60,089 bases of DNA from Faecalicatena sp. (lineage in GTDB: Bacteria > Bacillota > Clostridia > Lachnospirales > Lachnospiraceae): NCBI GenBank assembly GCA_009774255.1, contig VSNK01000007.1, positions 1 to 60,089 of the forward strand. The letters are read 5' to 3'. Position 1 is the first letter of the stretch. Each line of letters opens with the position of its first letter. Of the stretch, positions 17,054-26,968 are shown piece after piece. A program made the translations under genes and the position numbers. The notes under the pieces are model-generated. The model saw nothing but the letters and a program-made list of their open reading frames with translations. It had not been told where the DNA came from and searched no databases.

Positions 17054-18433
17054 TCAGATCCTCTCTTCCATATTCCGATAATCTCTGTGCGTTCCTACAT
17101 ACTTATACGCGGGACGTACGATCTTGCCGCAGTTTACCAGTTCTTCCAGACGATGAGCGCTCCATCCGGAAATCCTGGATATGGCGAAAATCGGGGTAAA
17201 CAACTCTGTCGGGATATCCAGCATGTTATACACAAACCCGCTGTAAAAGTCTACATTCGCACAAATCGGTTTATACAAATGCCTCCTTTTCGCGATCAGC
17301 CGTGCCGCGATTCTTTCTACCGTATCATAGAACTGAAATTCTTCCTGCATTCCCTTTTCCGCCGCAAGGTCACGGGCATATTTTTTGAGCATGACTTCCC
17401 TTGGATCTGAATAAGTATACACCGCATGTCCCATTCCATAAATCAGCCCCGCATGATCAAACGCTTCTTTATTCAATACCTTTTCCAGATATTCTGCAAT
17501 GACCGCCTCTTCTTTGCAGTCCCCGCAGTGAGCTTTCAGATCCTCAAACATCCGGATCACCTTCAGATTTGCGCCTCCATGTTTTGGCCCTTTCAGGGAC
17601 GCCAGTGATGCCGCTACTGCAGAATAGGTATCCGTTCCGGATGAAGTCACCACATGATTCGTAAAAGTACTGTTGTTCCCGCCCCCATGTTCCGCGTGCA
17701 GCACCAGCGCGACATCCAGTACCCGGGCTTCCAGTTCCGTATAATTCCCGTCTTTTCTCAGCATATATAAAATATTTTCCGCTGTGGAGAGCTCTTTCCT
17801 GGGTGGGCGGACCATCAAGGTCTTTTCCAGCTTCAGCAACTGGTAGGCATAATACGAGTAAACTGCCATCATCGGCATTTTCGCGATTAGCTGCAGGGAC
17901 TGGCGCAATACGTTCGGCACAGAAATGTCATCCGGCTTTTCATCATAAGAATACAAAAGGACAATGCATTTTTGCAAAGCGTTCATCAGATTTTCCGGAG
18001 GAGCTTTCATGACCACGTCTCTGACAAACTCCCCGGACAGTTCGCGCAGGCTCCCCAGAATCGCCACAAAGCCCTCGAGCTCCTCTTTTTTCGGCAATTC
18101 CCCAAACAGCAGCAAATAGGTGGCTTCCTCAAATAAATAGCGCTTTCCTGCGCTTCCGTTTATAATATTCTCCACATCATATCCCTGGAAATATAATTTT
18201 CCATCCATCGGGGTCCGGTCTTCCCCGCTCTCTTCTTTCGTCGCCACAACGTCGGATATTTCCGTCAGACCGGTCAGCACGCCCTTTCCGTTGGCATCAC
18301 GCAGTCCTCTTTTCACATCATACCGTGCGTACAGACCCTGGTCCATCCTTCCCGACAATGTGCAGTTTTCTACCAGTCCGTCAAACTTCTCATCCAGCTC
18401 CGCAGTGAGTTCCATCATAGATCTGTTTCCCAT
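17054..18433 (-). CDS. Citrate/2-methylcitrate synthase
   Basis: A 459-residue citrate synthase, condensing acetyl-CoA and oxaloacetate. The active-site histidines are in LHAEHGGGNNSTF (near residue 265) and GLIYGMGHAVYT, and the arginine/aspartate C-terminal region is complete. The N-terminal extension of about 60 residues before LTGLTEISDVV is typical of the larger Gram-positive forms. The ATG at 18433 has GGGAGGAG nine bases upstream and is preferred to the frame from 18601, whose extra 56 residues look non-coding. It stands alone. Substrate preference between citrate and methylcitrate cannot be told from the sequence alone. Confidence 0.9.
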   Translation of the reverse strand: MGNRSMMELTAELDEKFDGLVENCTLSGRMDQGLYARYDVKRGLRDANGKGVLTGLTEISDVVATKEESGEDRTPMDGKLYFQGYDVENIINGSAGKRYLFEEATYLLLFGELPKKEELEGFVAILGSLRELSGEFVRDVVMKAPPENLMNALQKCIVLLYSYDEKPDDISVPNVLRQSLQLIAKMPMMAVYSYYAYQLLKLEKTLMVRPPRKELSTAENILYMLRKDGNYTELEARVLDVALVLHAEHGGGNNSTFTNHVVTSSGTDTYSAVAASLASLKGPKHGGANLKVIRMFEDLKAHCGDCKEEAVIAEYLEKVLNKEAFDHAGLIYGMGHAVYTYSDPREVMLKKYARDLAAEKGMQEEFQFYDTVERIAARLIAKRRHLYKPICANVDFYSGFVYNMLDIPTELFTPIFAISRISGWSAHRLEELVNCGKIVRPAYKYVGTHRDYRNMEERI

Positions 18434-18830
18434 AGCCTTCTCCTCCCATAATGACAAGTCCAAAAAACGCCGCTGATTTTCCGTCATATTTTGGAAACAT
18501 ATAAGCGGTCTTCGAACAAACAGAAGGGTGGGGACACCTCCGCATGCCCACACCCTTGTGATCATATTCTTCCTTTTCATTTTTTTAAGCAAAGAAAACA
18601 TGGAACTTCTCTGCTTTCACAGAGATTATATTATAGAATCGGTAAAATTTCAAGGGATTTTTATTTATGATTCGCCCGTCAAAAGCTCTCATTTCCCTTG
18701 CTGGCTAATTTCCCGAATCTCCATGCCACAATATATGAGGGCTATGCACCACATCGTCTCCATATATTGTGGCACAAATCTTCGAAAAATTATCTCAGCA
18801 ATGAAAATGGACTTTTGACGGTCGAATCAT
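18434..18830. other. Region upstream of citrate synthase, with an inverted-repeat element
   Basis: No gene seen. The part next to the citrate synthase gene contains an inverted repeat (GGGTGTGG and CCCCACCC near 18526-18555). No promoter stands out. The distal part is the mobile element at 18669-18828. Confidence 0.6.
18669..18828 (+). mobile_element. 160-bp MITE-like element, copy A
   Basis: Ends are inverted repeats (GATTCGCCCGTCAAAA and TTTTGACGGTCGAATC). Inside is a 13-bp palindrome arm TGCCACAATATAT / ATATATTGTGGCA. The flanks repeat ATTTAT directly on both sides, a probable 6-bp target duplication. It encodes nothing. The right-hand ATTTAT includes the stop codon of the GH42-like gene. 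A near-identical copy in the opposite orientation is at 35601-35760. Confidence 0.8.
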
Positions 18831-21029
18831 TTATTGCCTTTTCCCCAGCATATATATCTTCACTTCCTCCGCTTCCAGAGATAGATGGACAACCGCTCTT
18901 TCATCCTTCAACGTGCTGATCTCATCTGCAATCATATCCCGCAGTTCCGTATATCCCAAGCACGGAAACGAAAGCTTGATTTCCGCGCTCTTATTCTCAT
19001 GGTTGATTACAAAAACAAACGCTTCCTGATCCCCGCACAGCATGCGGACCTCAACCAGTTCCCCACCGGGGCATGATATCTCAGCCGCCGGCCGATAATC
19101 AACTTCTTCCATCAGCTTACGGAAAAATGTATTCGTATGTTCCGAATAATTCCACATGGCGTTGGCAAAAAACAACGTTCCCACATATGCTGTTTTCCCT
19201 TTGCCATATGCATTCGATACCGCTGCAGGCATACCATTTTCGAACCAGGCGGATACTCTGGACTCCTGTTTCACCTCCATATGCTCGGCAATCACCTTGG
19301 CTATATTCTCATAAGTATTGTCCGCGTCGGCCAGGTTTTCCTCATTGATCACCCTGTAATCACTTTTCACATCCAGTCCGAACACCTGATCCAGACCTCC
19401 GGCGGGACATATTTCAGCCCCCCATGCCTCATCTGTAAAATACCCCAGCATCCCGTCGCTGATGATCTTTCCCCCGCCTTTTACATATCTTTCCATGGCA
19501 GCACCCAGTTCCGAAGTGATGCTCACCCCATATGGTATGATTAAAAGCTTATATTTTTCCAATTCACCGTTTTGAACCCGTTCTTTATTTATAAAATCCG
19601 GCTGAATCAGATTTTTCATACACAGTTTATATGCACCCATCAATGCAAGGGAATCCTTATAAAACCGATTCTGTTTTCGAATCAGGCAGCTGCCGGACGT
19701 CCCCAGGGAAACAAGTCCTTCTATAAAAATACTGTCCAGATTATATAAAATAGCTACCTCGCTCTTGGGAGCCATAGCCCATGTGATTTTTTCTTTATAT
19801 TTACGAAATATATCTGTAAACTCCCTCAACGCATCACATCTCTCTGTCCAATCCCCGTTTCTTTCCGTAAATCCAAGCGAAATTGTTTCTACCGTAGATA
19901 ACTCCGGACGCCAGCCCCAGAACAAGATTCCCTTTGCTCCCCTGGCAATCTGTCCCCAGGTCTGCCGTTTGATTGTTTTCCCCGATATGGGCAGTGAAAA
20001 ACAAAAGCTGTCTTCCGTACGTTCTCCGACAAATACATACATCGGCCCGGCACCTGTACCTGTTTCTCCAATCCAGTATGGGCCATTATGATTCACACTT
20101 CTCAGAAGATCACACACGAATGCGGTAATCTCCGGATTCACGGCGTCATACATGGAACTGCCGATCATATCTGTTGTTTTGGCCAGCAGATAATGGTCGT
20201 TAGATGTCACAACCGGGTGGCCTGTCTCATAGATCGCCGTATGTACAACCGTGCAGCGGTTCTCGTCAAAAGACTTAACCGTATCACTGAGGAACTGCAT
20301 GGCGTCTGCCTGTGCGGCGGCACGGAAATATTTCCAGTCCAGCCAGTCCGTATACATACCTACGGATCTGGGCGGCTGAACCTGATCCCAATTTTGATAC
20401 TGCCTTGTCCATACCTGATTCAATTGTTCCAGACTTCCATACTTTTCTTTCAGCCATTGGCGGAACTTTTCCTTTGAGTGCCCGCAGTAGCAATAGACCA
20501 GCTCTCTCCAATCATTCTGATAATATTGCTGGGACGGTTCTTCTGTCGGTTCATGAAAAACATCAAATGCAATAATATTCTCATTGCCTTTATAGTGCTC
20601 CGTAAATGCTTTCAGAAAATTTCTGATTGTTTCCCTGTGAGGCTCGCTGTCCAGACACAGGCCCGGCCAGCCTCCGGTCGATGCATCCGCCTGCTGATGC
20701 GGTGTCCATACCGTTCCTCCTGCCGAGACATATCTGCTGTCCGGATGCTTTTCGAATACCCATTCCGGCGTACAGACCAGATATAAAGTAAAGATTACTT
20801 TCAGGCCATGCCTCACGGCAGCCTCCACAATTCGGTCATAATATATAAAATCAAATCTGTTCTCATCCGGTTCAATGGTTCCCCATGTAGCATGAACCCT
20901 GACCGTATCCATACCGCAGGCTTTCATGTTAGAAAAATCTTTTTCCCAATGCCTGTCCGTCCTGTCTCTGTAAGCAGAATACTTTGTCCCGATCGGGAAA
21001 ATCTCCTGCAGCCTTTTTGTATTCTCCAT
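18831..21029 (-). CDS. GH42-like beta-galactosidase-type glycosidase
   Basis: A 732-residue protein with the GH42 layout: a TIM-barrel, then a Rossmann-like trimerisation region (LLIIPYGVSIT, GGGKIISDGMLG) and a short beta C-terminal domain. The acid/base glutamate is E160 in FDVFHEPT and the nucleophile is E322 in WIGETGTG. There is no signal peptide, so it acts on imported sugars. GH42 enzymes usually cut beta-galactosides; in this operon with two beta-mannosidase-like enzymes the true substrate may differ. It is the last gene of the operon, 12 bases after the GH2 gene, and ends inside the target duplication of a MITE-like element. Confidence 0.82.
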   Translation of the reverse strand: MENTKRLQEIFPIGTKYSAYRDRTDRHWEKDFSNMKACGMDTVRVHATWGTIEPDENRFDFIYYDRIVEAAVRHGLKVIFTLYLVCTPEWVFEKHPDSRYVSAGGTVWTPHQQADASTGGWPGLCLDSEPHRETIRNFLKAFTEHYKGNENIIAFDVFHEPTEEPSQQYYQNDWRELVYCYCGHSKEKFRQWLKEKYGSLEQLNQVWTRQYQNWDQVQPPRSVGMYTDWLDWKYFRAAAQADAMQFLSDTVKSFDENRCTVVHTAIYETGHPVVTSNDHYLLAKTTDMIGSSMYDAVNPEITAFVCDLLRSVNHNGPYWIGETGTGAGPMYVFVGERTEDSFCFSLPISGKTIKRQTWGQIARGAKGILFWGWRPELSTVETISLGFTERNGDWTERCDALREFTDIFRKYKEKITWAMAPKSEVAILYNLDSIFIEGLVSLGTSGSCLIRKQNRFYKDSLALMGAYKLCMKNLIQPDFINKERVQNGELEKYKLLIIPYGVSITSELGAAMERYVKGGGKIISDGMLGYFTDEAWGAEICPAGGLDQVFGLDVKSDYRVINEENLADADNTYENIAKVIAEHMEVKQESRVSAWFENGMPAAVSNAYGKGKTAYVGTLFFANAMWNYSEHTNTFFRKLMEEVDYRPAAEISCPGGELVEVRMLCGDQEAFVFVINHENKSAEIKLSFPCLGYTELRDMIADEISTLKDERAVVHLSLEAEEVKIYMLGKRQ

Positions 21030-21041
21030 TGATCTCCTCCG

Positions 21042-23558
21042 TCATAAAACCTGTCTCACTTCCAGCTTCCTGCCTTCCGGATTCTTTACATAAATCGTTT
21101 TCGTCTCACCCGGTAGGATATCAAAATAATTATCAGAACACTCCATATCTCCGACAACATATACACCATGCGCAAAGCCGGGACAAGTCATCTCAAGAAA
21201 GGTTTGGTCCTGTTTCTGATCTTCTGAAATGATTTCCACTCTATTTTTAGGGAATCTGAGCTGCTTCATGTCCTCTGACTGCAGATATGCACTTTCCGCG
21301 CAGTTCTGTCCCGGCAGATACATCATTGTGCCTGCTTTATAATCTTCCCGCGCAAGTTTTTCCTTTTTACAGCACAATCTTGTCATCGGCGGTATCGTTA
21401 CAGTCAGAGTCTCGGTTTTTCTGTATGCTCCGTCAAACGATACATATCCCCATTCTCCCGTCACCGTAATTTCTTCCGGAGTATCATTGCACCCCATCAA
21501 AATCACATTCTCCCCTTCCAAACGAATAATAAATCTCACGTGGGCCAACGCTCTTTTTACGAAATAATAGGAAATCTTTTTCCTCAGATAATAATCAATG
21601 ACCGTCCATCCATTTTCACCCCACGTATCATTATACATCCAGAACAATGCCCCATAGCATTTCTGTTTAAAGCGCATAGCCTCTAAAGAATATCCCAGAA
21701 TATGCCCCTGTACCATCCCGCCATAAAGAATATATTCTTCCATAGACAGATTCCGTACATCATCCAGATAATGCTTCTCTATTCCCGCAAGGACCGTATT
21801 TCTCTCAAATACATTACAGTGCATTTCCCATATTTTTCCTGTCCTTTCGAGAGCGTGTCCATCCATATACTCTTTGGTTGATTCCAGACAGCAGGGCCCG
21901 ATACAGCCATATTCGCTTACAAATTTTGATTCCACCTGGTCATAAAGCCTTGGTTCGATCCGTTCCTCCATTTTCCGGCTCATATAACCGTTATGCCAGC
22001 GGTGGACGTCTCCCGCACTATCATCATTCGGAAGCCTTCCTCCGTAAGGAGAACTGTTCCAATAAGGGATCTCCGGGCAGTTATGACGTATCGCTTCTTT
22101 TGCCATATGGTTGGATATATACAGCCCCAATGCTTTTTCATGCCGGAATTCTACATGCCATCTGGGATTGTCGTATTTATTAAAAAGCCAATGATTCTCA
22201 TTGCTTCCGCAGAACAATGCAAGACATGCATAATTTCCAAGCCGTTTTGTCTGATACTCCAGTTCCTTTCTCACCAGCTCTTGAAAGGAATTCAGATGAT
22301 CCGGATAAGTAGAACAAGCAAACATAAAATCCTGCCATATCAATATTCCCTTCTTTGCACAGGACTCATAGAAATGATCGCTTTCGTACAGGCCGCCTCC
22401 CCAGACACGAAGCATATTAAAATTAGCGCCTGCCGCCTCCTGCAAGAGATATTCCACTTTTTCATCCGTGACCCTTGCGTAAACAGAATCATTGGGAATC
22501 CAGTCACCGCCTTTGCAGAAGATCGGAACCCCGTTTACAACAATCTGAAATTTTCTGTTCTCATCATCCAGGCGAGCGGTGTCAAGCGTCAGTCTTCGAA
22601 TACCGACTGCTTTGAGCCGATACTCGTCCTTTACTCCCTCACACTCGATCGAACAAACTGCCTGATACAAAGGCTGTCCGCCGCAGCCATTTGGCCACCA
22701 CAATTCCGGCTTCTCTATTTTCAGTTCCAGATCCATATAATTATCGCCGGAGGTCAGCAGGCATTCCCGATATTCCTCCGCCACCTGTTTTTCTCCCCTG
22801 TAGACGGACAGAACCATACTGCAGTCCCTGGTAGAGAGCATATCCAGATTTTCTATGCATACCGCAGCCGAGAGGATCGCCTGTTCTTCCTGGATGTCCG
22901 AGGTATATACATGTACCTGCCGGATGACCGCTTTGCTGATACAGCGGAGATATACATTTCCGGTTACCCCGCACGTGACCACCCTTGAACCCCAGTCCCA
23001 GCCAACGGTATACTGCGGTCTTCTCACAAAAGCTCTCCGGTAATCACTCCTGTCCTTCCCGCCATTGTCCTGCTCCCGGCATACCGCCCAGTTAAGCTGA
23101 GACAGCTGCCGGTCGTTCACATGTTCAAGCCCTGTCGTCACCCGGACAATGATTTCGTTCCTTCCCGGCCGGATATAATCTTTGATATCCTTCACAAACG
23201 GATAATGCACACTTTTCTGACATCCGAGAAGATGCCCGTTTATGAAAACCGCAGCGTCCGTGTCCAGCCGTTCCAGTACAAGTTCTATGACTTCCGCTTC
23301 CAGATCCGCTTCCCTGCATTCGAAGTATTTCAAAAACCACCAGGATTTCTTTTCTATCCACTCAGACTCAAAACAATAATCCGCTTTTACAGGATCCCGA
23401 ATGATCCCGTTTTCTATCAAAGGCATACGGACATCCGCCGGCAGCCGGCATTTCATCCATCCTTCTTCTTTTTTCCTCACCTCATCTACAAAAGTGATAT
23501 CCCAAAAAAGAGGCGCACCGCAAAGATTCCAATTCTCATTCAAATTTATCTGCTTCAT
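21042..23558 (-). CDS. GH2 beta-mannosidase-like enzyme
   Basis: An 838-residue GH2 protein with jelly-roll, immunoglobulin-like and TIM-barrel domains. The beta-mannosidase-type start is NLNENWNLCGAP; the acid/base glutamate lies in CGSNENHW and the nucleophile in SEYGCIG, with RVWGGGLYESDHFYESC before them as in beta-mannosidases. The ATG at 23558 has AAAGGGAG upstream; the longer frame from 23702 overlaps the kinase gene. No signal peptide. It removes terminal beta-mannose or a related sugar from imported oligosaccharides. A second GH2 enzyme at 32240-34807 shares the same marks but is only moderately alike, so they may act on different linkages. Confidence 0.88.
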   Translation of the reverse strand: MKQINLNENWNLCGAPLFWDITFVDEVRKKEEGWMKCRLPADVRMPLIENGIIRDPVKADYCFESEWIEKKSWWFLKYFECREADLEAEVIELVLERLDTDAAVFINGHLLGCQKSVHYPFVKDIKDYIRPGRNEIIVRVTTGLEHVNDRQLSQLNWAVCREQDNGGKDRSDYRRAFVRRPQYTVGWDWGSRVVTCGVTGNVYLRCISKAVIRQVHVYTSDIQEEQAILSAAVCIENLDMLSTRDCSMVLSVYRGEKQVAEEYRECLLTSGDNYMDLELKIEKPELWWPNGCGGQPLYQAVCSIECEGVKDEYRLKAVGIRRLTLDTARLDDENRKFQIVVNGVPIFCKGGDWIPNDSVYARVTDEKVEYLLQEAAGANFNMLRVWGGGLYESDHFYESCAKKGILIWQDFMFACSTYPDHLNSFQELVRKELEYQTKRLGNYACLALFCGSNENHWLFNKYDNPRWHVEFRHEKALGLYISNHMAKEAIRHNCPEIPYWNSSPYGGRLPNDDSAGDVHRWHNGYMSRKMEERIEPRLYDQVESKFVSEYGCIGPCCLESTKEYMDGHALERTGKIWEMHCNVFERNTVLAGIEKHYLDDVRNLSMEEYILYGGMVQGHILGYSLEAMRFKQKCYGALFWMYNDTWGENGWTVIDYYLRKKISYYFVKRALAHVRFIIRLEGENVILMGCNDTPEEITVTGEWGYVSFDGAYRKTETLTVTIPPMTRLCCKKEKLAREDYKAGTMMYLPGQNCAESAYLQSEDMKQLRFPKNRVEIISEDQKQDQTFLEMTCPGFAHGVYVVGDMECSDNYFDILPGETKTIYVKNPEGRKLEVRQVL

Positions 23559-23598
23559 ATAAAAACTCCCTTTTTTACAGAATAGCCGATCACTCACG

Positions 23599-25122
23599 TC
23601 AAGCCGAAAGCTTTTTACAGAATTCCCCCATGACTTCCGTATACTCCCTGTATATCTGCTTCTGTTTCTCATACACTTCGTCCATGCCATGTTCTGCCGC
23701 AAAATCTCTTCTGTCTTTCACAAAATGTCTGGCCGTCTCTTTCATATCCGGAAAAATCCCGACGGCATGTCCGGCCAAAATCGATGCGCCCCACATAGAT
23801 ACGTCATTTCTATCCAGTATGGTATGAGTGATTCCCGTAACATCCGCGCATATTTGGGGCCACAGCTTCGATTTGGCTCCTCCTCCCGTCATCTTCATCC
23901 GGTTCCACCTGTACTCCGGATATAAATCTCTGACACGGTCTAATGCCAGTGAAAAATCAAAGGAAAAGCTCTCCAGCAAAGAACGATAGAAATGTCCCAT
24001 GCCATGGCTCCAGTCAAATCCCATAAAAATTCCTTTCAGATTCCCGTCCAACGGCATGGAGCTTCCTCCGAGCAGCCCGACTGACATCATGCCGCCGCAC
24101 CCCGGAGCAGCCTCCGCCGCCATACGGTCCGCCCTTATAAACGCATCCTTTAAATTTTCCTCCGGATATCTTATAAACGTGTTTACAGCCCAATCCAGAG
24201 TAATTCCGGAACCTGCCGCAAAGTGTGTGGCATAATACAATCCGGGGATTGCGGCGGCCAGGACATCCAGTCTCCGCTCTTCCATATCCGGCCGGTACTC
24301 CTCCACACAGCAGCTGATTTCTCCATAAGAGGAAGCTTCAAATATAGCGTCTCCTGGTTCTACAACGGCTGCTCCAAGACAGCCTGCCACCTTATCTCCC
24401 GCTCCTGCAACCAAAGGAATCCCTGATTTTAAGCCAATCTGCTTTGCGTATTCCTCTGACAGGCCGCCGCAGATATAGTCTGACGAAACCATCTGCGGAA
24501 GATACCTGCGTTCCAGGCCGACCGCATCACAGATCTTTTCCGACCAGATACCTTTGTTCATATCCGCCAGGCCTGTCCATGATGCATAGGAGGTATCCAT
24601 TACGGCCTGGTCGATATCCAGTTTCCCTAATTTTCCAATCACATAGCCGCTGATCATCAGATATTTTTCTATCCTTTTCGATTCTTCAGGAAATTCTTCT
24701 TTAAACCAGACATACTTCGGTGCCATCTGCGGAAAATTGGTTCCACCTGTTTTTAAAAATTCATCTCTGTGAAGCTCCATCTGCTTTTTGGCATACGGCA
24801 TATATCTGGAATCAAGAGAGCAGGACCATGTGGTGATGTCATTCCAGTTTTTATCCACCCCCATAAATCCTGACATCTGTCCCGTAAATGCGATCGCTTC
24901 AACCGAACTCTCCGTATTCTCTGCCTGTCTGCCTGCCTGTTTCATACATGCCAGAACCGACGCAAACAGATCTTCTCCCTTCTGGATAAAGATACCTGGT
25001 CCCGGCCTTTCATCCCGAACCGGCTCCATTGCTTCCGCAACACACTGCCCCGATAGATCATACAGGCCGCACTTAATAAAGCTCGTTCCCAGATCCACTG
25101 CCATCAATAATGATTTTCCCAA
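23599..25122 (-). CDS. FGGY-family carbohydrate kinase
   Basis: A sugar kinase of about 507 residues. The N-terminal ATPase-fold strand AVDLGTSFIKCGL and the C-terminal phosphate loop TGGGAKSKLWPQI are both clear, and the mid-protein AGAGDKVAGCLG matches the FGGY signature zone. The family phosphorylates pentuloses, hexuloses or polyols. I chose the TTG at 25122, five bases after the deoC stop and with GAGAGGTGAGG ahead; an ATG at 25104 is the alternative. Position between deoC and GH2 suggests it phosphorylates a ketose made by the dehydrogenases or isomerase of this operon. Confidence 0.85.
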   Translation of the reverse strand: MGKSLLMAVDLGTSFIKCGLYDLSGQCVAEAMEPVRDERPGPGIFIQKGEDLFASVLACMKQAGRQAENTESSVEAIAFTGQMSGFMGVDKNWNDITTWSCSLDSRYMPYAKKQMELHRDEFLKTGGTNFPQMAPKYVWFKEEFPEESKRIEKYLMISGYVIGKLGKLDIDQAVMDTSYASWTGLADMNKGIWSEKICDAVGLERRYLPQMVSSDYICGGLSEEYAKQIGLKSGIPLVAGAGDKVAGCLGAAVVEPGDAIFEASSYGEISCCVEEYRPDMEERRLDVLAAAIPGLYYATHFAAGSGITLDWAVNTFIRYPEENLKDAFIRADRMAAEAAPGCGGMMSVGLLGGSSMPLDGNLKGIFMGFDWSHGMGHFYRSLLESFSFDFSLALDRVRDLYPEYRWNRMKMTGGGAKSKLWPQICADVTGITHTILDRNDVSMWGASILAGHAVGIFPDMKETARHFVKDRRDFAAEHGMDEVYEKQKQIYREYTEVMGEFCKKLSA

Positions 25123-25127
25123 TCCTC

Positions 25128-25775
25128 TCACCTCTCTAACAAAGCAACAGCCGAACTTGTTCCAATCCTGGAACATCCCTCTTCCAGATATTCCTCCAGT
25201 GCCTCTCTTGTTTTGATTCCTCCTGCTGCCTTTATCCTGACATGCTTCCCGATATATTTTTTAAAAAGGCGAATGTCTTCCATCGTTGCTCCTGCCGTTC
25301 CGAATCCCGTAGAAGTTTTGATAAAATCTGCCCCCGCTTCGGTAACGATCCGGCACAGTTCTTTCTTTTCCTCTTCCGAAAGATAGCAGGTCTCAATAAT
25401 CACCTTCAAAACGGATTCGCCGACAACTTGTCTGACAGCAGATATTTCATTCTGAACCCTGGCAAAATCCTTATTTTTGACATCCGATATATTAATCACC
25501 ATATCGATCTCCGCAGCACCTTTATTCACCGCGTCAGCCGCTTCAAAAACCTTAGTCTCTTTCGTCGCATATCCCAGCGGGAATCCAATGACCGTACAGA
25601 TCCGGATCTGCGGCCCAAATTCCTCCTTTACCCGCTCAATGTAACATGGCGGAATACACACCGATGCCGCTCCATATTCCGCGGCTTCCCGGCATAATTT
25701 CGAAATTTCTTTCCAGCCTGCGTCCGGTTTCAGTTGTGTATGATCAATGCTTTTCCATATTGTCTCTGTTTTCAT
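25128..25775 (-). CDS. deoC: Deoxyribose-phosphate aldolase
   Basis: A 215-residue class I aldolase of the DeoC family, cleaving 2-deoxyribose 5-phosphate to acetaldehyde and glyceraldehyde 3-phosphate. IDHTQLKPDA at the start, VIGFPLGYAT, EIDMVINI and the Schiff-base lysine segment FIKTSTGFGTAGAT are all present. The ATG at 25775 has AGAGGAG upstream; the longer frame adds 35 unrelated residues. No pentose phosphomutase or nucleoside phosphorylase is nearby, so here it may act on the product of the adjacent kinase, perhaps another phosphorylated sugar. Confidence 0.92.
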   Translation of the reverse strand: MKTETIWKSIDHTQLKPDAGWKEISKLCREAAEYGAASVCIPPCYIERVKEEFGPQIRICTVIGFPLGYATKETKVFEAADAVNKGAAEIDMVINISDVKNKDFARVQNEISAVRQVVGESVLKVIIETCYLSEEEKKELCRIVTEAGADFIKTSTGFGTAGATMEDIRLFKKYIGKHVRIKAAGGIKTREALEEYLEEGCSRIGTSSAVALLER

Positions 25776-25904
25776 GACTTTGCTCTCCTCTAAGATGTAA
25801 CCAATTTGCGCAGCAAATTGATTGCCTTCTTGCCCGACATCTGCGAAGCAGATTTTTAATGCGGGCAATTCCCGTATCATTTTTTCATACGATACTTTAC
25901 ACTA
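25776..25904 (-). promoter_or_regulatory. Hairpin-rich gap between dehydrogenase and deoC genes
   Basis: In 129 bases there are several fold-backs: AATTTGC-GCA-GCAAATT, ATCTGC-GAA-GCAGAT and an outer GCCCG / CGGGC pair. It interrupts an otherwise tight operon and could be an RNA processing or attenuation site. No T-run follows. Confidence 0.4.
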
Positions 25905-26966
25905 CTATCCTTCTGCCCCAATACCATTTGGGAAAATCATAATCTTACTGAATAAATAGTTTCCCTCCGCGATCTTGTCAAAAATGTCCGGAACCTCTTC
26001 CAGGACGAGCCGGTGGCTGATGATATTTTCGGAAGTCATTCCGTATTTTTCAAATAATTCTATGGATTCCGTCCAGTCTTTTCCCGGAAACGGTTTCGTA
26101 AAGGAATTCCACGACCCCGTGATGGTAAGTTCTCCGCGCATGATATAATCCACTTCTTTTTCCGACCAGTTCAGTCCCTGATGCGAGATTCCCAAAAAGA
26201 TGATCCGTCCCTGCTTCGCCGCATACCAGATACATTGCTTCTGGGCCGCCGGTGAGCCGGAAAAATCGATCACGATATCAAGGCCAACTCCCTGCGTCAG
26301 ATTCCGTATTTTTTCAACCGGATCCTCCTTTTTTGAATTGATGATAAAATCAGCGCCTGCTTCCTTCGCCATCTCCAGCTTCTCATCCCATATATCAATG
26401 ACTACGATTTGGCCCGCGCCTTTGATCTTTGCATATTGGACCGCAAACAGCCCGATCGCTCCCGCCCCATTGATACATACGGTGTCTCCTTTCCGAAATC
26501 CGGCTTTATACATCGCGTGCAGCGCATTCGCGCAGGGATCTGCCGTCGCCACATCCTCAAACTTCACGCTATTCTTTACCTTCAGTAAATTGCTTTCTTT
26601 TACGGCAATATACTGTGCCATTGCTCCATCTCTTCTTGACCCGTAATAGTCATAGTGATCGCACAATGAATACAGGCCTTTTTGGCACCAGTGACATTTC
26701 ATACAGGGAATCAGCGGCGGCGCCGTCACATGATCCCCCTCATGAAATTTTTTTACAGCTTTTCCTGCTCTTACAATAATACCGCCAAATTCATGCCCCA
26801 GAATAATTGGAGATACATGTGCGCCGTATTTATTTGCTCTTGGAATATCAGAGCCGCAGACGCCTACCGCCATCACTTTCACCAATACCTCATTTTCTTC
26901 GATCTCCGGATCCTTCACTTCTTCTACACGTAAATCCCCTGGTGCGTACATTCTAACAGCCTTCAA
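25905..26966 (-). CDS. Zinc-dependent alcohol/polyol dehydrogenase
   Basis: A 353-residue medium-chain dehydrogenase resembling galactitol-1-phosphate and related polyol dehydrogenases. Catalytic zinc ligands lie in CGSDIPRAN and GHEFGG; the structural zinc site is CMKCHWCQKGLYSLC; the nucleotide-binding turn is GAGAIGLFAVQ. It oxidises a sugar alcohol, or reduces a ketose, with NAD. It follows the second dehydrogenase gene by two bases. The two enzymes differ enough to have separate substrates, possibly successive steps. Confidence 0.85.
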   Translation of the reverse strand: MKAVRMYAPGDLRVEEVKDPEIEENEVLVKVMAVGVCGSDIPRANKYGAHVSPIILGHEFGGIIVRAGKAVKKFHEGDHVTAPPLIPCMKCHWCQKGLYSLCDHYDYYGSRRDGAMAQYIAVKESNLLKVKNSVKFEDVATADPCANALHAMYKAGFRKGDTVCINGAGAIGLFAVQYAKIKGAGQIVVIDIWDEKLEMAKEAGADFIINSKKEDPVEKIRNLTQGVGLDIVIDFSGSPAAQKQCIWYAAKQGRIIFLGISHQGLNWSEKEVDYIMRGELTITGSWNSFTKPFPGKDWTESIELFEKYGMTSENIISHRLVLEEVPDIFDKIAEGNYLFSKIMIFPNGIGAEG

Positions 26967-26968
26967 AC

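Noticed and set aside
21993..22988. 331-codon plus-strand frame inside the GH2 gene
   Set aside because: Shadow of a well supported beta-mannosidase-like gene; hydrophobic, cysteine- and histidine-rich translation of antisense type.
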